Positions 12,753-23,824 of a stretch of DNA of 64,000 bases are shown in pieces. The notes under the pieces were generated by a model that was given only the letters and a program-made list of their open reading frames with translations, was not told the origin of the DNA and did no database searches. The DNA comes from Skeletonema tropicum (lineage: Eukaryota > Bacillariophyta > Thalassiosirophyceae > Thalassiosirales > Thalassiosiraceae): contig CM074131.1 in NCBI GenBank assembly GCA_037178625.1, positions 2,976,001 through 3,040,000 of the forward strand. Reading direction: 5' to 3'. Position numbers and translations under genes: made by a program. The number at the start of each line of letters is the position of its first letter. The stretch's first letter is position 1.

Positions 12753-15085
12753 ATGGGCAAAATTACAAGATCATCCGGAGCATCGAGGATGACAGGCCAC
12801 TCATCTTTGGCATTTTGCCTGTTGCTGGCTATTTCTAGACCTGTACTAATCATGGCACAGCCGTCTTCAAGCGCTCCATCTTTGGCTTCAACAGTTGTGG
12901 TGAGTATGTTTGGTTGCTCTGCCTCTGGTTGGTTATTATTTGTGTTTGCAATGATACACTCATCTCAAATTTAATCTGCATTTTAATTGTCATAGCCGCC
13001 GCCGCCGCCGCCCACTCCACCTCCAATCACTACATTGCCAATCACTGAAGCGCCAATCACTACATTGCCAATCACTGAAGCGCCAGTAGCATCCACGCCT
13101 TCTCCGGTAGCATCCACAACTGCGCCCACGGGTGAGCCAATCACCTCTGATCCGCCTACACCTGCACCATTTGTCACAGAAGAGCCTACAATTGCGCCCG
13201 TCACAACGAATCCCACCGATGCGCCGATCACTAGCGAACCCACAGATCCACCAGTTACCGATGCGCCCACAGTTGCGCCTGTTACCAGTGAGCCTACAGA
13301 TGCTCCTGTTACCAGCGTGCCTACAGTTGCGCCTGTGACTAGTGCGCCTACAGTTGCGCCTGTGACGAGCGAGCCTACAGATGCACCTGTGACAGGATCA
13401 CCGACGGCAGCTCCAGTTCAATCAATTACCGACACTCCCACTCTTGCGCCAGTCACTGGAAGCCCCACTGCTGCACCCGTCAAAGTTACCACAGCTCCAA
13501 CAACTTCGGCTCCAACAACCTCTGCACCGACGACTTCTGCACCGACAACTTCGGCTCCAACAACTTCTGCACCCACTGTAAGTTTTCTGTCCTTGATCGT
13601 TGCAAAAGCTCACTTTGATTTCTTTCAACTTGACTACAAAAACTGTGTCTAACATTTTTTTTTAGAACTCACCTGTTCAGGGATCATCATCACCAACCAC
13701 TGCACCAACAAATGCTCCATCATCATCTCCAACGGCAGCTCCAACATCAGAACCAAGCGCGTCGCCAACTACTCCTAAACCTACAACAATGCCATCAGTG
13801 TCTCCTTCATCAACTGTTACTCTACCTCCAACAACACCTTTTCCAACATATTCTCCAAGCACACCACCAAAAGATACTGAAAAACCTTCATCACCAAAAG
13901 ATACTGAGAAACCTTCATTATCTCCCTCTTCTGTCACACCTGAACCTACCGATTCACTCTCTCCCTCTTCTGTTGAACCTGTCACAACACTTGAACCTAC
14001 CAAAGCACCAGTTGCTTCCGAAGATGAAATATCAGTAAACGCAACAACATCTGACTTGACCGTGACTTTCACCGGAATTTGCGTCATTGAAAGTCCATCG
14101 GACTGGTCCAACTCGACCACAGACTTTTATACAAAACAGTATAAGGATAGCGGGATGATGACTGATGTTAGTGTGGAAGTGACATTGACAAGTCAAGAAT
14201 CTGGCTGCGGAAGAAGGAATATGAGAGGTCTTCAGGCCAATTCGGTGGAAGTGACGTATGAACAAGTGTTGGCTTATTCTACGTCAGATTCGGAACTTAC
14301 GCTGGAGGAAGCTTTGCAATCGCCACTTTCAACGCAACAACAGCAAGATGAATATGTCGCATCTTTGAAAGAGTTGGATGGTTATAGTGATCTAACATCT
14401 GTTTCAGCCAGTATCTGTGCCTGCCTGCCACTATCGATCCTCTCCCCAATCCGGAGAATCCGGAGAGTGGAGGTGGCATTCCACAATGGGCAATCATTGT
14501 CATTATAATGATAGGAGTGTTGACGATGGTGGTTTTATTCCTCATGATTTTGCGAAAAAGAAGAGCTGGCGGAAGCTACGATGGCTATGATTCCAGACGA
14601 ACCCACTTATGAGCAGTCTGGTTTTGGAAGTTCGTCTGGACCTGGCCTTGGTGATGAAACTGTCGAAACGAATGGATTATGACTATGCGAAAGCCTACGG
14701 AAGTACTGGAGATGCATCCCTCTCTGAAGCTGGAGGTACAATGGGGTCACGTCTAGCTCCTCAAGCAGGAAACACAATCTTTTCGGATGATCCTACATTC
14801 AATGAAGCATATGATGGAGGTCATGAAGAAGTGATTGATATATTTGCTCCGGCTGGGAAGCTGGGAGTTGTAATCGATACTCCCAACGATGACGCTCCTG
14901 TAGTGCATGCTGTAAAGGACACCTCTCCGATCGCAACGCAAGTAAGAGTAGGGGATAAGCTTGTGGCAGTAGACGATGAGGATGTGAGAGCTATGACTGC
15001 CATCAAAGTATCCAAGCTGATAAGCAAGAAAAGTACACAAGAAGCGAGAAAGTTGACGATAATTCGTTATGTCTCGAATAGTTAA
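12753..15085 (+). CDS. PT-repeat surface protein with TM helix and cytoplasmic PDZ domain
   Basis: Exon 1 (12753-12899) encodes a signal peptide (AFCLLLAISRPVLIMAQ). Introns 12900-12995 and 13578-13665 have GT-AG ends. Exons 2-3 encode about 300 residues of PTxAPVT/PTDAPVTS-type repeats, common in diatom cell-wall and adhesion proteins. An approximately 120-residue folded domain (DLTVTFTGICVIESPSDW...) follows. From about 14410 the frame moves: the next frame gives GGGIPQWAIIVIIMIGVLTM plus FLMILRKRR, a clear transmembrane helix with a basic stop-transfer end. From about 14680 a third frame gives a PDZ-like domain (PAGKLGVVIDTPNDDAPVV, VGDKLVAVDDEDVRAM). A four-base TGCC duplication near 14415 may explain the first shift. 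I treat it as one type-I membrane receptor-like protein with two or three frame breaks (errors, unseen introns, or decay). Partner and ligand are unknown. Confidence 0.7.
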
Positions 15086-15575
15086 AGGTGTTTGATATTG
15101 TGTTTGATGTTTAGATGTAGACAGATGAATCTATGTGCAATCTTTGTTCGGAATACAGTTTGTATAGCGCTATCTCTTTATATTCTTGACTATTTTTGAT
15201 ACTTGTTCGTTCCAAAGTTATGTATCATGAGAATCTCAGCTCAAAGAAAGAAGTACTGTATTTATTACTATACAGAACTCCTGCAGATTCCATCAAGGAA
15301 GTGATCAAATGCTAACTAAACTCTCTTTGATTCCCTTCCAACGTTTAGCTCTGCATCGTCGACACTATGGAGCAACGAGCTAGCCAGCAGTCAAGTGAGG
15401 TCATGGCGAGCTCCATGCCATCTCTCCAATCTCCGATCATCGCCAATTGTCGCCAACATACCGCTTCATCTCGGTGTTTTTGTGGCTCAAATTTTTCATC
15501 ACAGCCAATGGTTATTGCAATGCAATTGCTCTAACAACAGCCATAGTAGACGATATAGAAGAAGCATAAAGTAGA

Positions 15576-17003
15576 ATGACAGGTCAGACACGATGCCACT
15601 ACGATGTGCTCGGCATCGAACGCGATGCCGACGGAGCAATAATCAAGAAAGCTCATCGTAAGCTGGCGCTCAAGCACCACCCAGACAAAACAGTCAACTT
15701 GAATGAACAGCAACGAGAAGAATCAGCAGCAGAGTTCAAATTGATTCAGGCTGCGTACGAATGTTTGAGTGATCCTGTAGAGAGGAAATGGTATGATGAA
15801 CATCGTGATATGATTTTGAGAGGGGGGATGCATGGATCAGATGCGGCAGATGGAGAAAGCTCCTTTGTGTATGATGTGACTCCATTCCATTTTTCAGGAT
15901 GTTATGATGGATATGATGATAACAATCCCGACAACTTTTATTCCGTCTATGCAGAATGCTTTGAGAGCATATACAATGGAGAAAGGGATGGGTTTGTCTC
16001 TGAAGGGAATATCGATCTAGACGACATGCACAATGCACATTTGTCAGAAGTTCACTTTGGTACTTCCATTTCCAAATGGGAAGAAGTATCTGCGTTCTAC
16101 AATTCATGGGAAGCATTTTCATCCTGTCTTTCCTTTGCATGGGTTGATAGTTACCACTTGAACGATATGCGTGAGGCACCAAATCGTCGGATACGACGAT
16201 TGATGGAAGATGACAATCGTAAGAAACGAAAGGCTGCTAAGAAAGAACGTGTGGAAGAGGTAATTGCTTTGGTTAGATTTGTCAAGAAGAGAGATCCTCG
16301 TGTAAGGGCTCAACGAGAACAGCAATTGCGTGACCAAGCAAAGAAGGAGGCAAAGAACAAGAAGGATGCAGAGGAAAAGAAGAAGAAGAGGGAAATAGCA
16401 AAACAAGAATGGAGGATACAACAAGAAATAGCTCTGGCGGAACAAGAAGCTACTGATTTAGATGCTGGCAGGATAAGGTTGGCTGATTTGGATAGTGACG
16501 ACGATTATGATTATGGTGGAAAGGGCAAGGGACGCAAGAAAAAGAAAGGGAAAAGAAGAGGCAAAAACAATAAACGAAATGACTTTGATCAGGAGGATGT
16601 CAATGAAGTTAATGCGTCCGTTGATGTGGCTGATACAAGTGCTACAGAGGCCGAAAATACTGTTACCGATGAACTTGAAGTTGACGAAGAAGGAAATGAC
16701 TCTACTCCAATGTCTGATGATGTAGATGTGGATTATCCTGGAAGCAATATACTAGATAACGACGATATGGGAGATGACGATGTAGAGTATGGTAGCATCA
16801 TCAGCGAAGAGGAATCCGAGTCCGAGGAAGAGCCAGACTCGTGGAGATGTGAGTGTTGTCGCAAGGACTTCAAGAGCGCAGCCCAATTTGAAAACCATAC
16901 GAAGAGCAAGAAACATAAAGAAAAGTGGAAGCAATACGAGAAGAAGTTGCAGAAAGAGGCAAAAAAGAAAGCTGTCGAAGATTTGATGGACGAAATTAAA
17001 TAG
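15576..17003 (+). CDS. DNAJC21: J-domain and C2H2 zinc-finger protein, DNAJC21/JJJ1-like
   Basis: 475 residues, one exon. The J domain is at residues 7-80 with the HPD triad at 35-37 (LALKHHPDKT). The middle has a WEEVSAFYNSWEAF block typical of the DNAJC21/Jjj1 family, then long Lys/Glu-rich helices and an acidic segment. Near the C-terminus a U1-like zinc finger (CECCRKDFKSAAQFENHTKSKKH, given here as CECC...H...H, about residues 423-447) is followed by basic residues. In yeast and animals this family recruits Hsp70 to late cytoplasmic 60S subunits to release export factors. The 3' end faces the MBOAT gene with only 49 bp between stop codons. Confidence 0.9.
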   Translation: MTGQTRCHYDVLGIERDADGAIIKKAHRKLALKHHPDKTVNLNEQQREESAAEFKLIQAAYECLSDPVERKWYDEHRDMILRGGMHGSDAADGESSFVYDVTPFHFSGCYDGYDDNNPDNFYSVYAECFESIYNGERDGFVSEGNIDLDDMHNAHLSEVHFGTSISKWEEVSAFYNSWEAFSSCLSFAWVDSYHLNDMREAPNRRIRRLMEDDNRKKRKAAKKERVEEVIALVRFVKKRDPRVRAQREQQLRDQAKKEAKNKKDAEEKKKKREIAKQEWRIQQEIALAEQEATDLDAGRIRLADLDSDDDYDYGGKGKGRKKKKGKRRGKNNKRNDFDQEDVNEVNASVDVADTSATEAENTVTDELEVDEEGNDSTPMSDDVDVDYPGSNILDNDDMGDDDVEYGSIISEEESESEEEPDSWRCECCRKDFKSAAQFENHTKSKKHKEKWKQYEKKLQKEAKKKAVEDLMDEIK

Positions 17004-17052
17004 GTGGAGACAACTGATAACTCTATAAATCTAGCTTGACACGCTATGTGTG

Positions 17053-18414
17053 TTAAATCTTGCGTATCATTGGTACAAATGTGGTCTCATAGTCTGCAAA
17101 GAAGTTTCCATTGAAGTAAGGTCCGCCAAACCAATGGGCAAACGGAAGGGAGCTCATGATGATTATCACAGTAACCATGAAACGAGGCAGAACCTTTTTC
17201 AACGACTGCACTCCCTTTGTCCCAACCAACATTCTTTCGCATGCGATCACAACAAAATTCCAAACGAAGAACGCTGAGTTTGATCCCAAGATGACACCTT
17301 GCTTCGCTTCAGATTGCTTATTGTACAAGAATACCCCGTGAATAATCCATTCATGAAACAGACCCGAGGCTACGAAGACAGCAAGCGATGCGGTGAGAGC
17401 GGATGCATATGTCCTGACAGGCTTGTAAACTCCACGCTTTAATACAACATGCACAAGCACGTTCCAACGTCTCCCCCAAAAGTCAGAAGGACTGGTTGCC
17501 TCGAGCATAGGATTCTTCATGGTATGTAGGACTCTGTATCCAGTCACTAGTTGCAACAAGTTTCCTAATGATGAATTACCAATTGAAAGTGCAGATTGAA
17601 AGAAATATGCCATGACAAAGCAGTTCCCAAGATGTCGAGGGTTCAAGTAGTGTTCCACTGTAATGGGTTCATAAAACTCTCCTGCCGATATCTCACCAAA
17701 AGGAGTGTATCCAAAAGGAGATAGTAACGTGCATAGGGTAGATATGACTGCGGCACATTTCATCACGCCAATGGTGCAATGTATCATTTCTTCTCTGGTT
17801 GCACGTTGCTCGAACAGTACCTCTCCTGGAGCAGCAAAGTAGAGGCAATACAGCCTTAAAGATTTATCTGCTCCTATAGGATAAAAACCATACGCAGCTT
17901 CTAATGTCCGAAAGAGGTACAAGACGAACGGTGCCATGATTGAGAACCTCACAGCTGTATTCTGAGTACCAAGAATATCGAATAGAACATATGGTATAAT
18001 GCTGATGAAACACAATATAGATCCAATCAATAGAGTGCGTCCAGTCGATTTCTGCCTCGGAGGTAAGGCAAAGTGATATAAAATAGCTGCAAGAATTGCT
18101 CCAATTGTAATGCAGATAGAGAGCGCAACAGCCATCTCAACCAACGCTTGTAAGTCTGGCAGTACCAACTTGTATTTTCCGCTGAAAGCACTTGTTCCTA
18201 CAGGGATACCTAAAACACGAAACTCTGGAATTTTCGGTATGGTCAAAGATAAATCAAGTGATGATATTTTGTCTTGAAGCTGGCCTACTGGGCTCATCGA
18301 TGCACCGCACGACGACTGGAAAAGACTAAGAGGAGATGATAATATCTCTCCAATCCCAGAGACATTTTCATTTGTTATGGCGATGAAGTTATTCGTTGGT
18401 GTCTCGGCTGCCAT
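17053..18414 (-). CDS. MBOAT-family O-acyltransferase (wax synthase-like)
   Basis: 453 residues from ATG 18414; the frame continues to a TTG at 18504, which I do not use. Eight or more hydrophobic segments mark a multi-pass ER membrane protein. The signature lies near residues 290-352: NPMLEATSPSDFWGRRWNV, then VYKPVR and SGLFHEWIIHG, with the likely catalytic His in FHEW. This arrangement matches the MBOAT_2/plant wax synthase group, which transfers acyl groups from acyl-CoA to fatty alcohols or related acceptors. Substrate cannot be read from sequence; a sterol or diacylglycerol acceptor is possible. Single exon. Confidence 0.8.
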   Translation of the reverse strand: MAAETPTNNFIAITNENVSGIGEILSSPLSLFQSSCGASMSPVGQLQDKISSLDLSLTIPKIPEFRVLGIPVGTSAFSGKYKLVLPDLQALVEMAVALSICITIGAILAAILYHFALPPRQKSTGRTLLIGSILCFISIIPYVLFDILGTQNTAVRFSIMAPFVLYLFRTLEAAYGFYPIGADKSLRLYCLYFAAPGEVLFEQRATREEMIHCTIGVMKCAAVISTLCTLLSPFGYTPFGEISAGEFYEPITVEHYLNPRHLGNCFVMAYFFQSALSIGNSSLGNLLQLVTGYRVLHTMKNPMLEATSPSDFWGRRWNVLVHVVLKRGVYKPVRTYASALTASLAVFVASGLFHEWIIHGVFLYNKQSEAKQGVILGSNSAFFVWNFVVIACERMLVGTKGVQSLKKVLPRFMVTVIIIMSSLPFAHWFGGPYFNGNFFADYETTFVPMIRKI

Positions 18415-19017
18415 GATGATACGTAATATAGGAAGCAATTTTGAGGTGGCGGCGCTTGTTGTCTTTGGTGAACAGTATTTTGTGTGTATTGAACTGCAAT
18501 GCAATATTATTCACTAATATGCCAGAGTTGCTTGTTGCCTGTATGCGGTTAATTGCAGTGAGAGTCTAATGGCTTATTGGACGGATGTAAATGAAGTGAG
18601 CCGTGCGTGGTCGGCCGGTGTGAGGTGGCGAAGGTGTTTGGACGGAATCGTGTTGGCAAGTTTCACCCCGAATGAAAAAATGGTCTGATGACATTTAGAA
18701 TCAAATGTATTGTGCAAATTTCTGACGACATAGGAATGATAAGATATTTGATGTTTGACTACTGATGGGGGACTACTTCCTTATTGGCAACCAAAACGGA
18801 ACTTGCCGCCGACAAATTTGATTTTAGTTAGCCCCACAAGTTTTCATCACACATCATGCCGACGAGGACACTTTCACCGCCGCAGGAATAGTATCGAAGC
18901 ATTGAGAGCAGAGACGTGCAGCAAAGAAGGAACGAATATTGCATGCATCTGCTGCACCATGCTGCATAAGCTATCTCATAACTTCGTTTATCAGCGTTTA
19001 CCATCATCACAACTATT
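18415..19017. other. intergenic region between divergent genes
   Basis: About 600 bp between the MBOAT start and the small alpha/beta-barrel gene. No gene or distinctive repeat seen. Confidence 0.4.
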
Positions 19018-19416
19018 ATGAAATTTGTAAGCATCACTGGCTTCGTGACAAAGGACTTGCTCTCGACGGTCAAGTTCTTTTACTACACATCAAGAGCTTT
19101 CAAGTCGGCGCAGGTTGCGGAAGGCAATATTTCTTCAACCAAGTTTTTAGCCGGAGGCGTCTACATGACGCTTACAGTTTGGAAGGACAAGGAATCTATG
19201 AGGAAATACTACATTGGTGGCGAGCATCTTGAAGCCATGCGCCAGACTAAGTCCCTTGGGGAATATGCCAAAGTGTATAGTTTCTTGACCGATGAGGTGC
19301 CAACTAAAGAGAAGGCAATTGAGATGTGGAGAAATGAAGGACGTATCGTTCATGGCGAGCCAGATCCTAAGTATGGAGACAAGATTGTTTCAGATGTTTC
19401 ACCAGAGTATAATTGA
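19018..19416 (+). CDS. small dimeric alpha/beta-barrel-like protein
   Basis: 132 residues, single exon, ATG in context TattATGAAA. The pattern MKFVSITGF, then YMTLTVWKDKESMRKYY, then GEHLEAMRQTKSLGEYAKVYSF resembles the ferredoxin-like dimeric alpha/beta barrel of antibiotic-biosynthesis-monooxygenase or DUF3291-like proteins: strand, strand ending in TVWKD, helix with SMRKYY, then a His-containing helix. No targeting peptide is evident. I infer the fold only; the reaction is unknown. Confidence 0.65.
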   Translation: MKFVSITGFVTKDLLSTVKFFYYTSRAFKSAQVAEGNISSTKFLAGGVYMTLTVWKDKESMRKYYIGGEHLEAMRQTKSLGEYAKVYSFLTDEVPTKEKAIEMWRNEGRIVHGEPDPKYGDKIVSDVSPEYN

Positions 19417-19822
19417 GTAATGAGTAAACTAATGTGTTTTAATGTGACAACCCAAGTACATAACAAATCTTTAGTCTTTTTCGATTGAGTCATGGATTGA
19501 TGAAGACGCCTAGCCTCTTGACCGCGAAGATGATTGATGGACAGTACAGTTTGTTGTTGCTATTTCTTGAATCGAACTCTTGCTCAGGAAGCTGTGTAGA
19601 GGTATGAACAAACCAAAGCGAAGCGCACTACCGCTACATTGCCTCTCTTGCCATCATCATTTCATCAAGTACTATCTTCGAATGGTTGAATACTCTGTCT
19701 AAGCATCCACACAGAGGTTCCAAACATCATCTTTAGGGATCAAACTTGGCCTTATTGGCATGACACTTTGTTGTCATGAGCAGTGAAAATTCTTAGGAGA
19801 AAGTTTCACCATCACATATTCC
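19417..19822. other. spacer between convergent genes
   Basis: About 400 bp; probably the two 3' UTRs. Nothing distinctive. Confidence 0.4.
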
Positions 19823-20728
19823 TCACTGCCCCATTTCCCAGCCTGCGCCTGAAAATCTGACATCCGCATCTTCGTGAACTAATTTCCGTCTACAAAGTGG
19901 ACAATCATCATGAAGTTCCAGCCACGACACAAGGCACCCTTGATGAAAAATATGATCACAACCGGAAGGGGCGCCGCTATTATTCGTCAAAGCAAGTGAT
20001 GCTGATGGTGGATCTCCTCCATCCTTGGCCCATGATATTGTATCATTTGGTTTGTATTCATCTAAGCATATGGAGCATTCGAGTTTGTGCTGCTGATGTA
20101 ATTGACATTTGGGAGAAGTATTTGTTGGCTCTTGTGATTGAGGTGGTGGTTGCTCATTCTGGCTCAGCCCCCTCCAAAGATTGCGGATGAAACCTCCTTC
20201 TTCAGAAGTCGATGCAGTTCTTTCTGCCGATGCACTTTCTGATTGTCTTTCAGAGTCAGCTCGTGTAATTGCAATGGCAATATTATCTGTTTGTGACAAT
20301 GGAGGAGCTGAAGGCGTTGGCGTATTTCCACCAGACGGGACCTCTAACGAGAAGTTATCCTCCCCGCTGATGGGAGCAGATGTGTCGTCAGGAGTTTCTT
20401 CATTTGGAGCACCACTCCCCATTTCTTCATCCATCTCGGTAGCTCTACCTCTAGATATAGCCAATATTTGTGCCAACTCCTTGACACTCTCTTCCCGTTG
20501 TATCTGTCTACTAAATAAATTCTTGTTTATCAATACTTTTCTTGCCGCAATGGCTTCAGAATCAATTCTTTCTTCAGTGGGTTCATTCGAACCTATTCGT
20601 TGTCGAAATGAATCTAAATCTTCTCCTTCTCTATAACCGTCCGCCCGTGTAGAACGCTTGGAGCAGCATTGGTAGATGAGGAGGGCCAATACGACGCAAA
20701 GGATGAGCTCGACAATTAGGGTGGGCAT
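19823..20728 (-). CDS. membrane RING-H2 E3 ubiquitin ligase-like protein
   Basis: 301 residues. An N-terminal hydrophobic anchor (LIVELILCVVLALLIYQCC) starts at residue 4. A low-complexity acidic and Ser/Thr-rich region follows. The C-terminal RING-H2 begins CSICLDEY, continues through a 30-residue loop to GCDHIFHQGCLVSWLELHDDCPLCRRK, and so supplies the C3H2C3 zinc ligands. This matches ATL-type membrane E3 ligases that bring E2~ubiquitin to membrane substrates. The loop between the first and second ligand pairs is longer than usual because of a GGDPPSASLAL insert. Substrate unknown. Confidence 0.85.
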   Translation of the reverse strand: MPTLIVELILCVVLALLIYQCCSKRSTRADGYREGEDLDSFRQRIGSNEPTEERIDSEAIAARKVLINKNLFSRQIQREESVKELAQILAISRGRATEMDEEMGSGAPNEETPDDTSAPISGEDNFSLEVPSGGNTPTPSAPPLSQTDNIAIAITRADSERQSESASAERTASTSEEGGFIRNLWRGLSQNEQPPPQSQEPTNTSPKCQLHQQHKLECSICLDEYKPNDTISWAKDGGDPPSASLALTNNSGAPSGCDHIFHQGCLVSWLELHDDCPLCRRKLVHEDADVRFSGAGWEMGQ

Positions 20729-21535
20729 GATGTTGTCGCTTGCTTTTTTGTAGGTTGCTGATATGTAGTTTGCTGCTTGTTGAGGTCTTGTGTTCTCTTT
20801 TGATCGGAACGTGTTTCCAACTCAGGTAATGAGACTGATACTTATTAAAGGCTATTCCTTCTGCCTATTGTACAGTCGGTTGATATAATGTGCAAATAAT
20901 GGTTAGATTGGTGTAGAGATTGCTCGCGTAAGTCGTGTGTGTGGCTGATGGGGAGCAGTCGTTGACGTCCAGGGTACGGAGGGCTCGGGATGTCCCCGCC
21001 ATGGTTCGCTTCGCGTTTTCTGCTCTTGCTTTACTACGTTCCCGAGGAAAAAGTTATTAGTTCCGCAGTACAATAGACAATACCCTCTAACAAATCTGGT
21101 TGAGACCTTTCTCTTTCCCCCCGGAAGGCTATGATATACCCCCCATCCCAGCCACCAGCCAGCCACCAGCCATACCCACGAAAAATGCTAGACGAAAATG
21201 GCGAAAAAAAAATCTAAAAAATTGAGTGTTACCCCCAATCATCCAGCCATCCAGTGGACCGACCGTCGGACATGATTGATATGTGGATCGCATTTGCGTT
21301 TTGCGTTGGATATGGCGCTTGGCGCCGGCGTATTACTTGTCATCCGAATTGATAAAAGTAGTACATACTGTTAGCTGTTGCTTGCTTGCACTGGTCAAGT
21401 AGGTGGCATCCATAATATTTCCTGTGGCGTTGTCTTTTGAGTCTAGCCTGTTCTAAAGAAATTATTGAGATACAGCGGCAACAAACGTCGCTTTCGAAAA
21501 CACAGGGACGAACCATATTTTTAACCAACATTATC
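20729..21535. other. intergenic region between divergent genes
   Basis: About 800 bp between the RING gene and the tandem kinase gene. No gene seen; an 87-codon minus ORF at 20903-21166 has no recognisable motif. Confidence 0.4.
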
Positions 21536-23794
21536 ATGACTTCAGATGATGACTTCGAGCGGGCTCTCGCCAATTTACTCTTGGTAGATACATCACGCCC
21601 AACATTTGACGCATCGTATACGCTCAAGAAGAAGCTCATGTCGGGATCATATGGGACTGTTTTTGCTGGCATTCACAATTTGAGCTCGAAGGAGTTTGCG
21701 ATTAAAGTCGTCGACCGTAGGTAAGTGTATGACGCAGCCGAGAGCAGGCAATCCTAGACAATGTCTATTTCATTTTGGCTGTATTATTTGTGGATTCTCT
21801 TTTGCGTTCTAACACCTTACGCCGTTTCCGTACCTACAATATACAGCAAATTAAGCAGTAAGGATGACAAGGCGCAGTTACTTGAAGTTGCCATCCTTCG
21901 TTCACTCAACCCAAATAGTTTCAATCAAAATGGGCAAGACGAATCTTACGTCCACGACAATGGAATCATCAATATTGTTGACTTTTACCCATCCCCCAAA
22001 ACATATCATATTGTGATGGAGCTTGCTCGGGGGGGAGATGTCTTTGATCGACTTGCCAAACGAAAGGTCTACACTGAAAAGAATGCTCGTGATTTGGCGT
22101 TTAAGATGTTGCAAAGTATCAAATTTTTGCATGATAGGGGAATCGCACACAGAGACATCAAGCCGGAGAATCTACTCTTGATGTATGAAGATAGTGATAC
22201 TTCTCTTAAATTGGCTGACTTTGGATTTGCACGACGTTTTTCACTCGATGACCCAGACACATCAATGAAGACTAAGTGTGGTACTCCTTCCTTTGTCCCG
22301 CCCGAGCTCGTCCTTGGCGTTCCATACGGGCCAAAGTGTGATGTTTACAGTTGTGGATGTACGTTATTCATGTTACTAGCAGGCCGTGCTCCCTTTAATG
22401 CACGTAATGGAGGCAAAAACGCAATGTTTCGCAAGATCAGGGCTGGCGACTTCGTATTTTATGAAGACATGTGGGCTGGCATTAGTCTCAATGCACGCAA
22501 ATTGGTATTAAGTATGATGCAAGTCGATCCAAAGGCACGCGTATCAGCAGAGGAGGCACTACAGAGTGAGTGGATCAACACCGCAGAAGTTGACTTGAGA
22601 AATAGCGTTTTGGAAAATACTTTGAGAGAGATTATCAGCTTTAATGCGAGAAGAAAGTTGAAGGGTGCTATGAATGCAGTAAGATATGCCACTACGCCTA
22701 AATTTTGGGATATTAATACAACTGCGATTTGGAGAGAGAGTCAATTTGATTCCGACCGTTCGATTCACGGGTCTTGTGAGAACCAAAAAGAAAACACACT
22801 ATTTGATGCCACGGGACCTCCCACTTTTGACAAGTTATACAAACTCGATGATAAGCTTCAATTAGGTCGATGCTGTGTTGTTTGGTCGGGCCAATCGAAA
22901 GAAACCCATAGGTCATTTGCAATCAAAGTCGTTAATAGAACTATGATGGACCCAGCAGAAGATCAAACAATCCTTAATGAAGTCTCTCTGATGAAATCGC
23001 TCCGTCATCCAAATGTTGTGAAGCTGTTCGACTTCTTTGAGACACCTGAACGTTTTTATATCGTCATGCAAAGATGCAATGGTGACGTACTTGATCGAGT
23101 AGCAAGTCTGAAACGATACACCGAAAAAGAAGCCAGACAACTCGCGGCTGGACTTATCGAAGGAGTTAAGTATCTGCACGAGCGAAAAATAGCTCATCGC
23201 GACCTCAAGCCACAGAACTTGCTTCTAGAAACTTCGGATGACAATACTTCTGTGAAAATATGCGACTTTGGATTTGCCAAGCGTGTACACATGCCACAGT
23301 CTTTGACTACATTATGTGGATCCAAACATTATGTTGCACCTGAGTTGTTGAAGAATCATCCCTACGACGAGTCTTGCGACATGTGGAGTGTAGGCGTAAT
23401 TATTTACTTTCTCTTGGCAGGTCACCTTCCATTTAATAAGAGAAATCAACAAGAGCTATTCCAAATAATTCGTCTTGGGAAGTTCAACTTTGATTCGAAG
23501 TACTGGGCCGGAATATCCGACGAAGCAATGGATTTGATTGAAAAGCTCTTGGAAGTTGATCCGGCCTCCCGCGCAACAGCAAGTGATGCGCTGGAGTCTG
23601 AATGGATGCATGCTATAGACGACGAGAAACTTATCGAGAATGAGTTGAGAGAAAGTCTCGAGGGAATCACTGAGACACGAGCGAGTATTAAGGGCGTTAT
23701 TCGACAAGTGCAGTGGATAAACAAGGCGAATAATGTATGCTCTGACTTGACGGAAGCTGACGAAGAAGAAGCGACGTATTCCTGGAAGGCATGA
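21536..23794 (+). CDS. tandem CAMK-like protein kinase (two kinase domains)
   Basis: Exons 21536-21720 and 21847-23794, with a GT-AG intron of 126 bp between them; 710 residues. ATG 21536 is the first in-frame ATG. Domain 1 (about 26-300) has a glycine loop SGSYGTV, FAIKVV with the ATP-binding Lys, HRDIKPEN (about 164), DFGFARR and CGTPSFVPPELV. Domain 2 (about 390-646) has FAIKVVNR, HRDLKPQN (about 512), DFGFAKR and CGSKHYVAPELL. Both look like CaMK/MAPKAPK-type Ser/Thr kinases and keep the Lys, HRD and DFG residues. The glycine loop of domain 2 is degenerate (LGRCCVVW), so it may bind ATP poorly. No EF hands are present. The 3' end faces GT1 with 30 bp between stops. Confidence 0.88.
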
Positions 23795-23824
23795 GCTAAA
23801 CTTAATCAATTCTAGTATTATGAA

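Noticed and set aside
13132..14120. Val/Gly-rich and His/Leu-rich ORFs opposite or beside the PT-repeat exons
   Set aside because: Shadows of a simple coding repeat; the PT frame has splice sites, a signal peptide and a known style.
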